This document shows, in pieces, positions 1 to 12,651 of a stretch of DNA of 64,000 nucleotides. The DNA lies in NCBI GenBank assembly GCA_029961685.1, contig JARWKL010000015.1, positions 20,357,720 to 20,421,719 on the forward strand, read 5' to 3'. This DNA comes from Aristolochia californica. Its lineage: Eukaryota > Streptophyta > Magnoliopsida > Piperales > Aristolochiaceae. The translations under genes and the position numbers were made by a program. The notes below the pieces were generated by a model. It saw only the letters and a list, made by a program, of their open reading frames with translations. It was not told where the DNA came from and did no database searches. Every line of letters begins with the position of its first letter. Positions within the stretch are counted from its first letter, which is position 1.

Positions 1-1576
1 AAATGTTGATCGGAAGGTTGCAATCATGGAGGAAGAAACGAAGATCCGGAGCGTTTCCCGAGACGAATGTAAACAGAAACGATTGGTATCTGAACAAGGA
101 GCCTGGAGAATATCTCTGGTACAGGAACTGGCAGACGAGAATGCCGATCGATGACCGTAGACTGTAGAGCCTCTCTGCAGTCTGCGACTATGCAGGATGC
201 ACACCGCTCCAAGGTGTGAAACCGCAAATGACGGACCGTGACTCATTATGGGAGAGTTATCGCGGGAACTTGAAAAGATTTTTAATGAAAATTAAATTAA
301 TTACGTAAATTAAAATTTTTCACTTTTATTTTAGATTTTATGACAAGACCGAACCTGCTATAGATTAGACCGGGTTCAATTCTAGGTTAGATTGGGTTCA
401 ATTAGACCACCTTTTTTTTTATTTCTTATGTATATTATTTTATTAAAGTTAAATATAAATCGATTTTCCCTTTTCTACGTATATAATTATCATAGCTATT
501 AATCTTCTCTTTTATAAGTTTTTTCATTAATTCTTTGTAAATACATATTCAACTTAATTGAATTAACTCGTCTAGTTCAAGTTTAGACCAGATCAAGTAG
601 ACAGGTATTCATGTTTTGAGCCAAAAATCGTTTTCAATATGTGAAAATCGGGAACTTACCTGACCTATCTGGTCTTATTTTGATAACACTGCTTTAAACA
701 TCGGTATGAGCTAATTAGTTGCTCCATACGACCAGTTAACTAGGCCAATTCCCTTAGGCCCCATTAGTGACCTTGGTTGAAATTTTATATCTTAGGAAAA
801 TAAAGAGATGCTTTTATTGGGATATATATTTCCAAGAAACATTGGGTATAAAATCCTATTAGTGACTTACTAGGAAATTATATGAATTTTTTTAATATGG
901 ATAGAGAATAAGAATTTTAATAGAAAAATCATTTTGTGCCTTCATTTCACCCACCCTATAGTGTTTTCTATATTCGAAAAAAGGTTAGTTTTCGCATTCA
1001 ACACCCTTCGTACTATTTCTAAATGTTTTCATATTATAAGTAACCTTATCGAGAGAAGAAAAGGACTATTACCTGTATTGAGGATGACAAGAGACAACAT
1101 TGAGAGGAAGAAACAACCTCGGGATAAGACAGTCTCGCAGTGTCTAAAGAGAAAGGTTAATGTCGCAACATTGATGAGAAAACCTGTATGGAGAGGAAGA
1201 CTAGAGTCGCGAAAGAATTAAGTCGAACAAAAATGAGGTTAACTTGACTTTTTCCCACTAGTGATTTTTCGACCTATCATAACTTGGAAACCTTATTACC
1301 TAGAAAATGATTCAATTTTTCATATAAGAGTTTTTAGACATAAATATATTTCTTGGAAATAGGGGGCACTAATGATTCTGGGAAACACATTTTTACCTAT
1401 AAATGATTTTCTAGTATTTCTTAGAAAAGGCACCAACATGGCTTTAATTTTAAATATTTATCTCACCTTCCTTTTTTTTCAAAGAAAATTTAAATTTAAA
1501 TATTAATTATAGAGCGAGTTAGTTGGAATCTGCTAAGTAAATACTTATTTTAAGAGTGATTCGAGGAACTAGCTTA
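1..1576. other. Intergenic DNA with an open frame at the left edge
   Basis: No gene is recognised here. One plus-strand frame is open from the window edge (base 2) to a stop at about 154 and contains an ATG at 26; it could be the last codons of a gene lying to the left, but I see no family motif. The rest is AT-rich. The stretch from about 340 to 620 carries degenerate T-rich and purine/pyrimidine-biased sequence of the kind left by small transposons. A 95-codon frame at 934-1221 has no recognisable domain and is not called. Confidence 0.3.
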
Positions 1577-2787
1577 GGGGGGTAAGTGCACATGACTCAG
1601 GACATGATCTTCATGCGCATTACGCAGTTCATGTCCTGATGTCGTTAGGGAGCGTCGAAATTCATGTCATGTACATGAAGATACATGACTCAAGAGTTCA
1701 TGTCTCAAGAGTAACGGGCGAAAAGTGTTTTCCGCCCGATTTTGAGAATCATCTACATGACTCTCGCGCGGGCTGTCTCTCGGGGCTCTCTCTGCCGCAC
1801 ACCCTCTCTGCCATTTCATTCCCACAACCCTCTCTCGGTGTTGCCGCAACCCTCTCTCGTTCCCGCAGCCCTTTGTCGGTGTTGTCCGCCGCCGTCGCCG
1901 TTGCCTACTAGCCCGTCCCCGTCGCCATCGTCGTTGCCCTTTGGCTCGCAGCTGAGGAAGACGACGATGGTTTAATTTTTCCTAAGTTAGGAAAAATTAA
2001 ACTATCTTCATAAAAATTATTAATTTATAATTTTATTTATAAAATAATTTTTTTTATTTATTTAATATATTTATTTTACAATTACTATATTAAAATAGTG
2101 ATTTAATAGTCATAATTAAAATATTATTAAAATAAATATTTGATAAATTATTTTTGGCATAATTATCCGATTGCTATAGTTAATTAAACCAATAGTTTTA
2201 AATTTTGTGATAATATATTATTAATTAATAATACATAAAATATATTATGTACAAATATATAGTGTGTTAAAGTTATGATTAGATCAATTTTTTCTCTTAA
2301 ATTATTCATTTTTAGGTTAAAGTATATCATATGTTATTACTAAATTAATAACTCAACGTATTACTTACGTTTTTGTTATTTATAATGTTATTTATTTATT
2401 ATTTATAATTAATCATGTAGGTATTTCATTGGCTCATGTAATTACCATATTAATGTACAATAAAATATCTAATTCAATTAATAAATATATTAGTATATTT
2501 AATTATACATTCAATAACTTATTCTTGTAGTAATAATACTTGTTTTACCTAATTTGGGGTTTAAGGATTATGTTGTCATTAAGTGCACTGTAAAGGTTTA
2601 GAGATTCTCTTGTTTTTTATGTTTTTCTCATGTTGGGGCACTAACACTGGAAACTGTTTTCCAGTGCACATGAAGTCGTCAACACTAACACCAAGTGCGA
2701 AGATGATCTTCATGTACATGACTGACATGATCTTCATGTTGGACATGAACTTGATCTTCAAGAATCCATTTGGGGCACTAACCCCCC
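1577..2787. mobile_element. Putative non-autonomous DNA transposon with inverted ends
   Basis: The left end (GGGGGGTAAGTGC from 1577) is matched in inverted orientation by the right end (GCACTAACCCCCC, 2775-2787). Both ends are followed inward by many short subterminal copies of CATGTACATGA/GATCTTCATG-like words and by a strong hairpin: around 1715-1739 (CGGGCGAAAA paired to TTTTCCGCCCG) on the left and around 2648-2670 (CACTGGAAA paired to TTTCCAGTG) on the right. The middle (about 1980-2570) is extremely AT-rich and has no transposase frame. The design of inverted ends, subterminal repeats and hairpins with a non-coding core fits a non-autonomous class II element. The superfamily and the target duplication could not be fixed. 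Confidence 0.5.
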
Positions 2788-3014
2788 TTTAATATTAATA
2801 CTCATGCTCAAAGCAAATCCATCTCTGAGTTAGTAGATCTCACTTTAACTAGTGCATTTTTTACCAATGGGTTCATTCCCTTGATGACAAGAAAACGTTG
2901 AAGCAAAAAAAAAAAAAAAAAACTACTAAGGGATTATTTGTGCTGCCAGAAGAAAATAAAATAATAAAAAATATTTTTTTATCATTTTAAAAAAATGCAT
3001 TGGCTTCTATACCA

Positions 3015-5750
3015 CATTGATGTGAAATTTTGTTTATGTTGGCTTTTATACCTCGCAAGCGTACGAATCATTCATGTAATCTAGCGGTAAGCGAGGGTCA
3101 TATCCACAGGGAGGACTGAATTTTGTGTATTCTTCAGTCAATTAACCTAACCAAATATGATGAATTAATCTGAACTAAACACTAATTATATCCTAAATTA
3201 TCAAGCAATAATCTAATTAACTACTTGCACAACAGGAAACGTCAACTATGGATTTTACCGTGATTCGTGCCTCTCTCGAGCGCCACGAAATCACGAATCC
3301 GGTTTCTCAATCCTTGCGTCTAGCCCCTCTCGGGCGCCTAGAGTTAATGACAGAAATCGGATTAAAATACCAGAATCCAACCTAAATTATAATCCTACCC
3401 TAACTAGCTAATTTAATCAAATATTCGGAAAACAAATATTCGATAAACATTAATTCTTAAATCAAATTTAATAAACATTCAAAACCTAAGTTCAAACTAT
3501 AGGAAAATTAAATTACAGAATGACGGATTACTCCCCTTCTCCTTCCTCTCGCTCGGGCAGCAAAGGCTCGTTCTCATGGGTGCTGTAATTTCCAGAAATT
3601 GATGGCTTCGTGTTGCAAGAGCGAGTGGCCGGAGATAGAGACGACGCCGGCGAAGAAGGATAGAAACCCACGTATGGAGGTGTGCGACGGATGATGGAAT
3701 GCAGCCGAAGTCCTCCGAGCGGCTCTCTCGAGTCTCGGTTGGAGTCGGAATAGCTCCGAAAATGGTCGAAAATGCGGAATCGGTGCCAGAGGAGCCCTCT
3801 CGGGTCACCTCTCGGCCTGGCGAGCAGAAAATGGCAGCGTCGAACTCGTTGTGACGGAGACTCTCTCGAGCTCTCCTCGGTCTGTTCTCGGTTTTCGGAT
3901 GGTGGTGGACGACGGTGACGAACGGCGTTCGGAGGGAGCCCTCTCGGGTCTTCCCTCCGAATGGTCGGCAGCTGGAGGGAAAATCTCTCGAGCTCTCCTC
4001 CCCTTTCGCCGACGACTCCTCTGCTTCTCCCCTCCTGAGCTCCGTTCCTTTTCAAAACGATTTTACCCTAAAAATCTCTCCCTTTCACTAATGACATTTT
4101 GTAAATATCTCCTTCTCCACCAAAATTTTCCTGAAATTTTATAATTGAATCCATAAAAATCATTTCAGGAAGAAATAAACCCTAAAAGCAATGAAATATA
4201 ATTCAGGAGAGAAAAATATGCAATATAGACAGTGATTAATGCCAAATTCAATAAATGTACGTTTCATTTGAAAACCGATAAATAACCACCTATAACACAA
4301 TTATAAGGGTCATTCTATTATAATTAACCTAGTTATCATGTAAGAATCTGACATCTATCACACCCCAAACCTAAGTCTTTGCTAGTCCCTCGCAAAACAA
4401 CAACAGAACCAAAATTAAGCCTAGGAAAACAAAATGCCACTTTCGTAGGGAACACGATTGCATTTAGCGTATACAACAAGCCATTCAACCCCTACTTTAC
4501 AGTAGTGGATGAGTTGTGTCTTGTAAGGGTTTGCATGGAATTTACCCACAAAATTCATCTAAATCAACAATATAAAAAGAAAACTGAATAAAATCTACTC
4601 CTCATTAGCATATGACTAACACTTAGTATCGTAAAATATCTGAAAATCATTTGAAACCCTGCTCAATTTAAAAACATGTGTAAAATATAGCACATTATCA
4701 ATCCAAATACACTCATTGTTATTCCACCTGAACCAATGTGACCCATAAGCAATTACTTCAACAGAACAAAGAGGCAACAAATAACAATAAAATCCTGGTC
4801 ACATCACAATTAAGAGAAAATAGTAGAGTAAGTCTGTTGTCTGACAATCTCACAAAATAAGTATACAAATTTCAATCTTGACTTGCAACTTCTTTCAACT
4901 TACAATTCATCATCAAAGTTAAAGAAACTCATTGCTTCCAGATTTAAACCCATTTTTCGCTATTACCAGCGTAATTTTTGTTTCACTGAATACTTTTGGT
5001 ATTACCACCGTTTTGTATTCGTCTTCACTGCACATGCACTTATCTTTAAGTAATCGACTGTTCCGGTGCATGTCCCTGGGTTTGCCTAGGCTGTTTCTGA
5101 GGTTATCTGTCTTTTGCAAGCAAGAGCATTTCCATTTGCATTCATACATTACAATAAGGAATTTCATTGAGATATAAAAAAGAATAATATTATATAGGCA
5201 TACAAGACTATTCACACTAACATAGATCAACACTAGATTTACATGTTCTCTTTTGCAAATTAGTTCCAAGTCTAATGCAATAGTAAGTTATCGCACTGAA
5301 TTCTCATGGATCACAACAAATGATATCAAATTTATAATAGGCATATTCTACACAGTTTTACAAAAAAATTTGAAACACATTTGAGCAACTTATTTTAACT
5401 CTACTAAATTTAACCACATACTAAGAGGAGTAATTTGAAAACCACGAACAAAAATCAAAAGAAAATCATTGCTAAGACATAAAAGAATCGTTTCCCCCCC
5501 CCCAAACCTAAACCTGACATTGTCCTCAATGGGGAAAAGTTAAAACACCAGAACGACTACAAAAAGGAATAACAGCTAAAGAATAATAAAACTCATGGAA
5601 ACCACATGCTCCATTGGCACACAAGAAGTAAACCAAAGCCAAAACAGTGCAAGGAAAAGAGATATCAGCAAACACCCCCAAACCTAGAGCATGACACATC
5701 ATCAAACAAACCAACTAACAATCACTAAAATATTTGATTTAGTAGACGAT
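3015..5750. mobile_element. LTR-retrotransposon-like noncoding DNA
   Basis: No intact gene is present. Near 3050-3120 the text CTCGCAAGCG...GTAAGCGAGGG followed by CCACAGGGAGG resembles sequence repeatedly found at plant Ty3/gypsy long terminal repeats. Near 4360-4395 (ACCCCAAACCTAAG, TTTGCTAGTCCCTCGC) and 5497-5535 (CCCCCCAAACCTAAACC, TGTCCTCAATGGGG) are further phrases typical of untranslated parts of such elements. The stretch 3530-4060 is GC-rich and purine-biased, with open frames on both strands but no domain. No polymerase or integrase motif was seen, so this may be an old LTR or an internally deleted copy. The assignment rests on remembered sequence style, not on an alignment. Confidence 0.35.
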
Positions 5751-6089
5751 TTATTGTTGGCCTTAACGTCGGTTCTGGTGCCAGTCTTCTTGTCTAGTAG
5801 CTACTACTCCAGTTGACTCACAGCTTAACTAGTTATACTCCAGCAGAGTAAGGGTTAAGCTCCCCTAGGGCTCCTAAATCCATAGTTGGGACCATATGTG
5901 TTTGGTCATCAACAATAATACCAAAGAGTCAATAAAGACCCCCAGGAATGATACATAGTCTCCCTCGAAGAAGGTTTACTCGTATCAGCTGTACCCGTAG
6001 GTAATCATCCGTAGATGAAACCGCTATCCCACATCACACTTTGAGGAAATCTCCGTGTGACTGGCCGTTGAAGGGAGTAGGAATCACGT

Positions 6090-6220
6090 GTTGAACACAA
6101 GTCCTTGAGCTCGAGCTCGATAACAATTTTAGGCTCGAGTTCGAAATATTTAAATCAAGCTTGGCTCGAACATAGGTAGGTTCGGGCTCTGCTCGGCTCG
6201 ATGCCACCCCTAGTGAGTAC
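6090..6220. repeat. CTCGAG-rich small transposon fragment
   Basis: Alternating GCTCGAG/CTCGAGTTCGA words run through this stretch and end in GATGCCACCCCTAG. That ending resembles the termini of small hAT-like repeats widespread in plant genomes. No coding capacity. It lies just beyond the broken 3' side of the copia element. Confidence 0.35.
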
Positions 6221-6374
6221 CATTGCATGAAAAGATTTAAATATTAATGGTACTTCAAAACGCTCTTTAAACAAAAATAACCAAGTGGTACGAGTGAAGT
6301 CCCTATACATCGGTATGAATTAATGAAAAAGGAGAGACACTTTTAATTTCAAGACAAGGTGAGTATCTAGACCT

Positions 6375-7432
6375 CTAATGTTTACTCATTTGACATGTTT
6401 CACAATGAAGGTTCAACCACGATATAGGAGAAAAATGATGATGAGATTGGGTGGACGGATATCCCAACCGATTATGCCATAACCAGGTTTCAGTGTCAAA
6501 GGTGGATGCAGTATTTATTTGTGGCACATCCAGGTAATCACGACCTCCACCAATTACCTGATTCGTTTTAAGATCCTGAAACACACATGAAATGGGTGAG
6601 AAAGTGATAGACCAATTAAAATTTTTGGTGAGCTAACTAACCGATAAAAGATTCAAAGGGAAAGTAGGAACGAAAAGGATATCAGTGAGCGGAAGTGATG
6701 GTCTAATAGAAATGGATCATTTCCCTTGAACTTAGTTTGTGAACCATCAACAATGGTAACAAATTTATGTGAAAGACATGGAAAAATTGAGTATAGCAGA
6801 TGTTTGTTACTTGTAAGATGCTCGAAGGCTCCTGAGTCAATTATCCAAGATGAAGAGGAGGCAAAAAACATACCTGAAGTTGTGGTGGCAGCAGTGGGTG
6901 AAAAAGTACTTGGGGAAGACCCCATCATGGTTTTCATTTTCTGGAATAGTTCATAGTCTTCATCAGTAAAATTATGTGTTGGAGTTGTTGTGGTAGATTG
7001 TTCTACCTTTGTATCACTCACTAAGGTTTGGTTAGCCATATTTTCATTAGCTTTATAACATCTTTCGCAAAAGTGGCCCAATCTAACACATATAGAGCAT
7101 TCTTTCAAGTGAAAGCATGTGTCTCTAATGTGGCCATATCCCTTGCAATGGTTGCATTCCTTCCCATTTGCTCTATCAAAACCAGTCCTTTCACCTCTTC
7201 CTCTTCCTCCTCTATAAAATCTGCCTCAGCCTCGGCCTTGGTCAGATGGTATTCCCCAATGTCCAGAGTACACAGCGGATGGTATTTCATCAATAGAGGG
7301 AGAAGATTTTGGAATACGGAGAAGTGTAGTACATGCATCATCAAAAGTTGGAACCACGAAAGAGCTAAAAAGGTGAGTCCTAACAACTTCAAAATGCGGT
7401 TTAATGTTAGCAAGGCATATGGCAGTTATCAA
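6375..7432 (-). pseudogene. Copia gag-protease-pre-integrase remnant
   Basis: Minus-strand frames give recognisable copia pieces in the right order. A gag segment (7432-7226, with FVVPTFDDACTTLLRIP) is followed by a zinc-knuckle-like segment (near 7108, CSICVRLGHFCERCYK; its first cysteine pair and H/C pattern recall CX2CX4HX4C but are altered). Next is an aspartic protease core (WIIDSGAFEHLT, near 6840-6805, the DSGA catalytic motif). Then comes a GAG-pre-integrase module (6584-6375) with WHNRLGYPS and a C-x2-C ending (CETCQMSKH). Several frames and in-frame stops separate them, so no intact polyprotein is encoded. Confidence 0.8.
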
Positions 7433-8385
7433 AGCCTCTTTCTGTTTATCTTGGATAAAGATATTTGTAGAGGTTGGTTGGGTAAGTTTCCATTATTGAA
7501 AAAAGTCTCGAAAGCGGGCCAAATATTCATGTATATTGTCTCCTTGTTTGGTGGTAAGCATCCGTTGTAAAATATCATATGACTTTTGTAAGTTGTCGGA
7601 GCTTGAACACAACTAGGTGCATGTCTCCCAAATTTGTTGAGCTGTCTCTAAATAAATGACATTATTGGAGACATGTTCTTCCATACTATTGATAAGCCAA
7701 CTAGTAACAAATGTATCATCCTTTAACTATTTGGTATAGAATATATCATCTTCATCAATGTGTGGTCCATGGTTGGTGAGATGACCAACTAGGTCCTTTG
7801 TGATAAAAAATCGACGAACCGATGTGGACCAGTTCATAAAGGTGCATTGGTGATTCTGTGTATGTCACTCTTGTGATTCATATTATCTTCAGCCATAGTA
7901 GGCAAATCAAGTAAAATATTTCTCCAATCAAGTAATCAAAATATGACCAAGTGGAAGGCTTTAACCAACTCAATTAATGGAGATGCTTAGCATAAATGCT
8001 AAGTAATTAATTTTAATGGATAATGACTCATAAAAGGCTCAACATCATCCTTCTTTATCCAAGAATCTTGTTCCCACAAATTTATAAAAAAAAATCCAAT
8101 ATGCATTGGTCTCGGTCAAAGTATTGTGCAAACCGACAAAAACTGCCTTGATATTCTCTTCTAATCAAAGATAATCCAATATGCATATATTCTCATTATT
8201 TCATAAGATGAAAACATTCATAAGAACATCTATAAACCACCTCTTAATACTGAAAACTAGTAGCATAAAATTAATAATATCTTAAATAAATACTTATCTC
8301 TTGAGCTTCAATTTTGCTTAAAAAGGAGTCTTCTATAATCAACTTTTAATCATATTTTCATAGAGCATAATGGGGATCCTAAATT

Positions 8386-8401
8386 GGTAGCTTTGATACC
8401 A
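8386..8401 (-). other. Copia primer-binding site
   Basis: On the minus strand this reads TGGTATCAAAGCTACC directly after the end of the LTR. TGGTATCA-AGC is the classic site complementary to the 3' end of initiator methionine tRNA used by plant copia elements. It fixes the element's orientation and the inner LTR boundary. Confidence 0.8.
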
Positions 8402-9006
8402 TGTTGAATTTAGGACCCGATGAATAATAGCTCGAGCAAGGGGAGAGAGAAAGAAAAAAAGAAAAAAGAGAAGAGCTCTCGAGTAGAGAGAGAAGAAAAA
8501 GAAAATAAAAGAGAGTAGAGAGAGACAACTTCACACGAGAGAGAGAAAAAAAAATAAGAAACTTGCTTGATGGATTCCGAGTTACAATCACCTTTATTTA
8601 TAGTTGAGGAGGTAATAGAGTCCGTGTACAAGTAATTTTAGACTTCTAATTACATTTCAACTAGAACTATCCAAGATAAGCTTATCATGATAAGATTACA
8701 TTATCTATTTAATAGACTAATTTAACTCACCTACAAACACCTTCTTTAAGGACATGAATCAAGTTAGAGAGCCAACTCTTGGTCTCATCTTGTGGGTCCC
8801 ACATGATCTTCCAACTCATGTAGATAGAGATACCAGCTCGTGGTACGTTTGTGGGTCCTACTTGATTTTCAAATTTTCTATTTAATTTCAGCACATGTTC
8901 ATTATCTCTTAGCTAGAGCCACTTTGTATGAAGACTCTTTAACACCTCTCGAGCTCATGGTAGGTCCCACAAATTTGTGGGGCCATGGTAGGTCACACAT
9001 TGTAAC
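8402..9006 (-). repeat. Presumed 5' LTR of the copia element
   Basis: The inner boundary is secure: on the minus strand the LTR ends ...TTCAACA right before the primer site. The outer boundary at 9006 (TGTTACAATG on the minus strand) is a guess from the required TG start. A minus-strand TATA-like sequence (CTATAAATAAAGG, about 8597-8609) is followed by pyrimidine-rich leader sequence, as expected for the LTR promoter. No partner LTR was found at the other end, so age cannot be estimated. Confidence 0.5.
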
Positions 9007-9064
9007 AAATATAAACCATGGTCTTCTTGCGAAAAAAATGGAGTTTGACCCTTAACCAACTCAC

Positions 9065-9425
9065 TCCATCTAGGAGTGGCAATGGATTGCATGAAGAATC
9101 GAGTTCGATTTAGGTCATCTTAAATAGGTTGAACCAAACCTAAATGGACCCATTTGGGTTTATGTTGGTTTTGAGGTAACTATATAAATATTAAAATTAT
9201 ATATATATATATATATATATGTAAGAATTTATATTTATTTTAAATTAATTGATATATTTTTTATAAAAATAGTTAATAAAATAATTTATTTTAAATAGTA
9301 AAAAATAGAGAAGAAAATGCTAAGTCCGATTTAAATATATTGAGCTAAATTATTTTGGTTTAATTTTTACTTTTGATTAAATAAACCAAGACCGTTGGGT
9401 TCTCGTATGAAACTGAATCCAAATC
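9065..9425. repeat. AT-rich small-transposon-like repeat
   Basis: It starts with CTAGGAGTGGCAATGG, resembling the common plant hAT-type terminus (TAGGAGTGGCAA), and contains an (AT)n run at about 9198-9221. No coding frame. Confidence 0.3.
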
Positions 9426-9825
9426 GTTTATTTTTCAAATCATGTGCTTAACCTTATACCTGACACAATCGTGGACCTGCTCCTCATGTCACTCATTCGA
9501 CAACTCTTTCCCTTTCGCGGGAACCACTTACACGTCGAATCTAATGCCACGTGTCGCCATTATAATTCGTCTCATGGCTTGCCACGCGTCGCCCTTTCCG
9601 AACCCCTATTTTCTGCTCACACACCCCACCCTTGAAAATCTCAACACGCAGAGCCAGGCCACGTTACATCCACTTGACTTACTAGTACCTAAGTTAATAT
9701 TTAATTATTTAATCGTTGATATCCTCACCCAGATTTTCGCTTTCCGGGGGAACTGACCGAGCGGGGCCAGAATCTGCAGCCGGTCACAGAGGCAGATGAA
9801 TGGTGCGATGGTGGCCACGGGGATT

Positions 9826-10136
9826 GAGTTTGCTCCAAGGCTGGGTGGGGGCCACGGAGTGAGGAAGAGAGCTCTGTCTGCTACCCGAGAGGCAGTCCGG
9901 GCGAGGAGATTCCGGGTAGAAACGAGGATCTTGTCGCTTTCGACGATCTGGACTTGTCGGGGGAGGCTCCGTTTATTGATGGTCGCGGTGGTTACTGGTT
10001 CGGACTCACGAGGGGCCCCTCTCAAATATCAGGGAAGAGAGGACATCAGTCCTTGGTAGTCCGCAGGACTAAGTTACTTCGAAGCAGCACACATGTGACA
10101 CGCGGCGAGAGACAGGAGATTACACAGAAAAATTAA
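9826..10136 (+). other. GC-rich open frame, coding status unknown
   Basis: Between AT-rich flanks lies a GC-rich island with a plus-strand frame open from a stop near 9826 to a stop at 10134-10136. The reading contains an acidic stretch (EDLVAFDDLDLSGEAP) and then a basic tail, which looks more protein-like than random. It has no upstream ATG, and two other frames are also partly open. I do not recognise it. It could be a gene fragment, a carried exon, or unrelated promoter-side DNA of the NF-YA gene. The neighbouring 9421-9825 is ordinary GC-moderate intergenic sequence. Confidence 0.15.
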
Positions 10137-11097
10137 AATAATTTATATTCTTATTTTAAATAAATTTAAAATAAATATATTTTAAATTATATAAGGTTAG
10201 ATTTATAAAATATAAAAACGAAATAACTTATAGAATATGTTACCCAATGGCCTAAATTACATGAATTAGGAGGACCTCCTAATTCGGTGATCCGATGGAT
10301 ACTGATGTGAAATATTTGAACTTTTATTTCATAAATTGGAAAATAAAAAGTAAAATGTAAATAAACCAAGGTGAGAGGCAGAAAAGCGCTAGGCAAGTAT
10401 TCTCTTAAAGAAAAATTGCATTTCGAAGTTCCGCCGTTTCTTTCCCTCTCAAAGGCGGCGAAGATTCTTTCTTACTGGTAAGAGAAAACCGTGATCTTGT
10501 CCTTAATTTCCCTTGTTCAATTCCGTCTCTCTGATATCCGTTTTTCTGTTGCGATATGTTCTTTGCGTGTTTTTCAATTGTCGGTGCTGAATTTCGTTTT
10601 GGTAAGCGAGTAGATCTACCTGTTAGAGTGCTACCTTAGTTGTGGAATTTGTGAAGCTTGGAACAGTTTAGAGTTCCTTGAGCAGCTCTAGCAAGTTATT
10701 TTGGTAAAATCTCCGTCCACTTGTTTTTTTAAGACTTGCGCTTACGTCGGACCGAATCAGATTATGGTAAATTTGGCATTTGATGCTGCTCAAATTATGG
10801 CTGGTACGGTGTGTTTTAGGCTTTCAGTGCGATACTTCCCGATACTTGGGGTAGCTCGTGTTTCTTTTCAACTGAACGAATCTGTATCTGGAAATTCCTT
10901 ATTTTTAATCTTTAGTCTGGGGCTGTCGTCTGAGTGATTGCTGTTTCCTTTAGTATTTTTGAAAATTAAATAAAAGAAAGAGAATTTTTTTCTCGTATTG
11001 CAAAGCGGTATGCTCGTTTTATGTGGTTTTCCTTCTGTGATTCTATTGCAACCTCAAAATTAAGTTTTTTTTTGTTTTTTGTTAATTTTATTTATTA

Positions 11098-11100
<3 letters not shown>

Positions 11101-11132
<32 letters not shown>

Positions 11133-11147
11133 TGTGTGTGTGTGTGT
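11101..11147. repeat. (ATT)n followed by (TG)n microsatellite
   Basis: About ten ATT units (11101-11131) run directly into seven TG units (11133-11147), inside the presumed leader intron of the NF-YA gene. Confidence 0.9.
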
Positions 11148-11539
11148 TTAGGAGCCTTTTCCGGTTCTCTCTGTCTGCTTGGTCAAGGTCTCCGTTCGTT
11201 TTGTGCACAAGTGGCTAGGTATTAGCCTGTGATCAGCGCTATCAGCTGAACTTAATTATTCTCTGTCTACAAAAGTTATCATGTTCTTGTTCATAAGAAA
11301 TGGTTGGAGACTACTTAGCTGATTCTGTTAAGGAGTGCCATGTTCTTGGTCTGGTGAAGGATGCTAAAAGTGCTCGTCCTAACAAGGAGTGGACATTTGA
11401 CAAATGGGTCGTTACAATATTTCGTTTGTGGCAGAAATGTATGAACCTAATGGTTGTAGTCGTGAAAATTATTTGCTTGATTTATCTGTTTCACTGAAAG
11501 TGCTTTCCTCAATCATGTCATCTTTATGTGGTGAACTTA

Positions 11540-11544
<5 letters not shown>

Positions 11545-11601
<57 letters not shown>
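11545..11601. repeat. (TA)n microsatellite
   Basis: An uninterrupted run of about 28 TA units inside the presumed leader intron of the NF-YA gene. It is likely to vary in length between individuals. Confidence 0.95.
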
Positions 11602-11605
<4 letters not shown>

Positions 11606-12651
11606 TGGATTTTTTAATGAATTTGGAGCATAATGTTAGTGGTATTTCAGGTATGTGAATGCTTTTGAGCCTCTAAAAAAGCTGGCAGTCAAGTTTGTCA
11701 TTTATTTTGTGGATCAATAATGCCAAGTTGTAGCCGTTGGGAGCATGAAATGCCTTGCCAAGTGTTCTGTTAGCATATCTCATTCATACCTCGACCTGGA
11801 GGTTATTGTTTATTCCACTCATAGTCCGTGTTTATACTGCAAAATCCAATTAACGTCATGACATCTTCGGTGCATGATCTTTCCTCACATTCAGGTATAT
11901 GTTATGGTGCTTCACTTTGCTTATTGCATGTCGACCAACTTCTCTTACTAGTCTTTGTCATTGAATTTTGAGCTCTTCCTCTTATAACAAATGCAACAAT
12001 GAAACTACAATGAGATTTAATCCTAAACGAAAATTGGATTTGGTAAGTGGGAGGAGCTGCCTGGTCAGTAATATTTCATATGCCCATGATTATAATGACA
12101 GTGTTAAATGGGTATTCGCTCCAATGGCCCTTTGTAAGGATCTCTTAATTTTTGTGTTCTTTCCCTGTATTGGTTCAGTATACATTGAACAAGACTTGAA
12201 TGTTGGAAAGGACTAAACAGAATACTGGACATGGGCTCTGAAACTATAGGATCCACCATAATATGCATTTATAGTTGACAAAGATATTGCTTATGGTTCA
12301 TGGTTGCTGTATGCTTTAGTCATTCATTTCTTTTTTCTTTTTATTTCCTGCTTTTAGATTGAAACACTTTTTTGGTTTTAGAGGTTGAGTGATATATGAG
12401 AAATGAGAGGTTTTATGCTTTTGAAAACCTCATTTCTTTTAGTGTGTTTTCTTTTCTCCGACTTCTTCTCGAAGTAATTGGGGCCAAAAGGTTTTATCTT
12501 ACTGGCACAGATCTTTTACTTCAACATCTATTTGATTGTCAAATATTCGTGGGAGTTTTTCATCAAACTTGTTACTGTGGTTTTTGTTTGTCATCATGGA
12601 GCATCTGTTTTGGCTTTTGCATGTGTTTATATTCTGTTCCAAAATTTTCAG

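Larger units (their letters stand above)
6300..9006 (-). mobile_element. Decayed, 3'-truncated Ty1/copia retrotransposon
   Basis: Read on the minus strand the order is: a presumed 5' LTR (9006 down to 8402), a primer-binding site (8401-8386), gag (about 7570-7000) and the start of pol (about 6950-6375). After the GAG-pre-integrase module, which is cut off near 6375, no integrase core, reverse transcriptase, RNase H or 3' LTR is present, so the element is broken on its 3' side. Frames are interrupted by stops and shifts. It lies between LTR-like DNA and the region upstream of the NF-YA gene, and is dead for autonomous movement. Confidence 0.85.

Noticed and set aside
3497..4055. Overlapping minus-strand frames of 103 and 175 codons
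   Set aside because: GC-rich purine-biased DNA keeps several frames open at once; the Arg/Ser-rich peptides have no domain and the context is LTR-like.
11300..11497. 65-codon frame after an ATG in the NF-YA upstream region
   Set aside because: Lies in the presumed leader intron, no domain, ends in T-rich hydrophobic codons typical of intron DNA.
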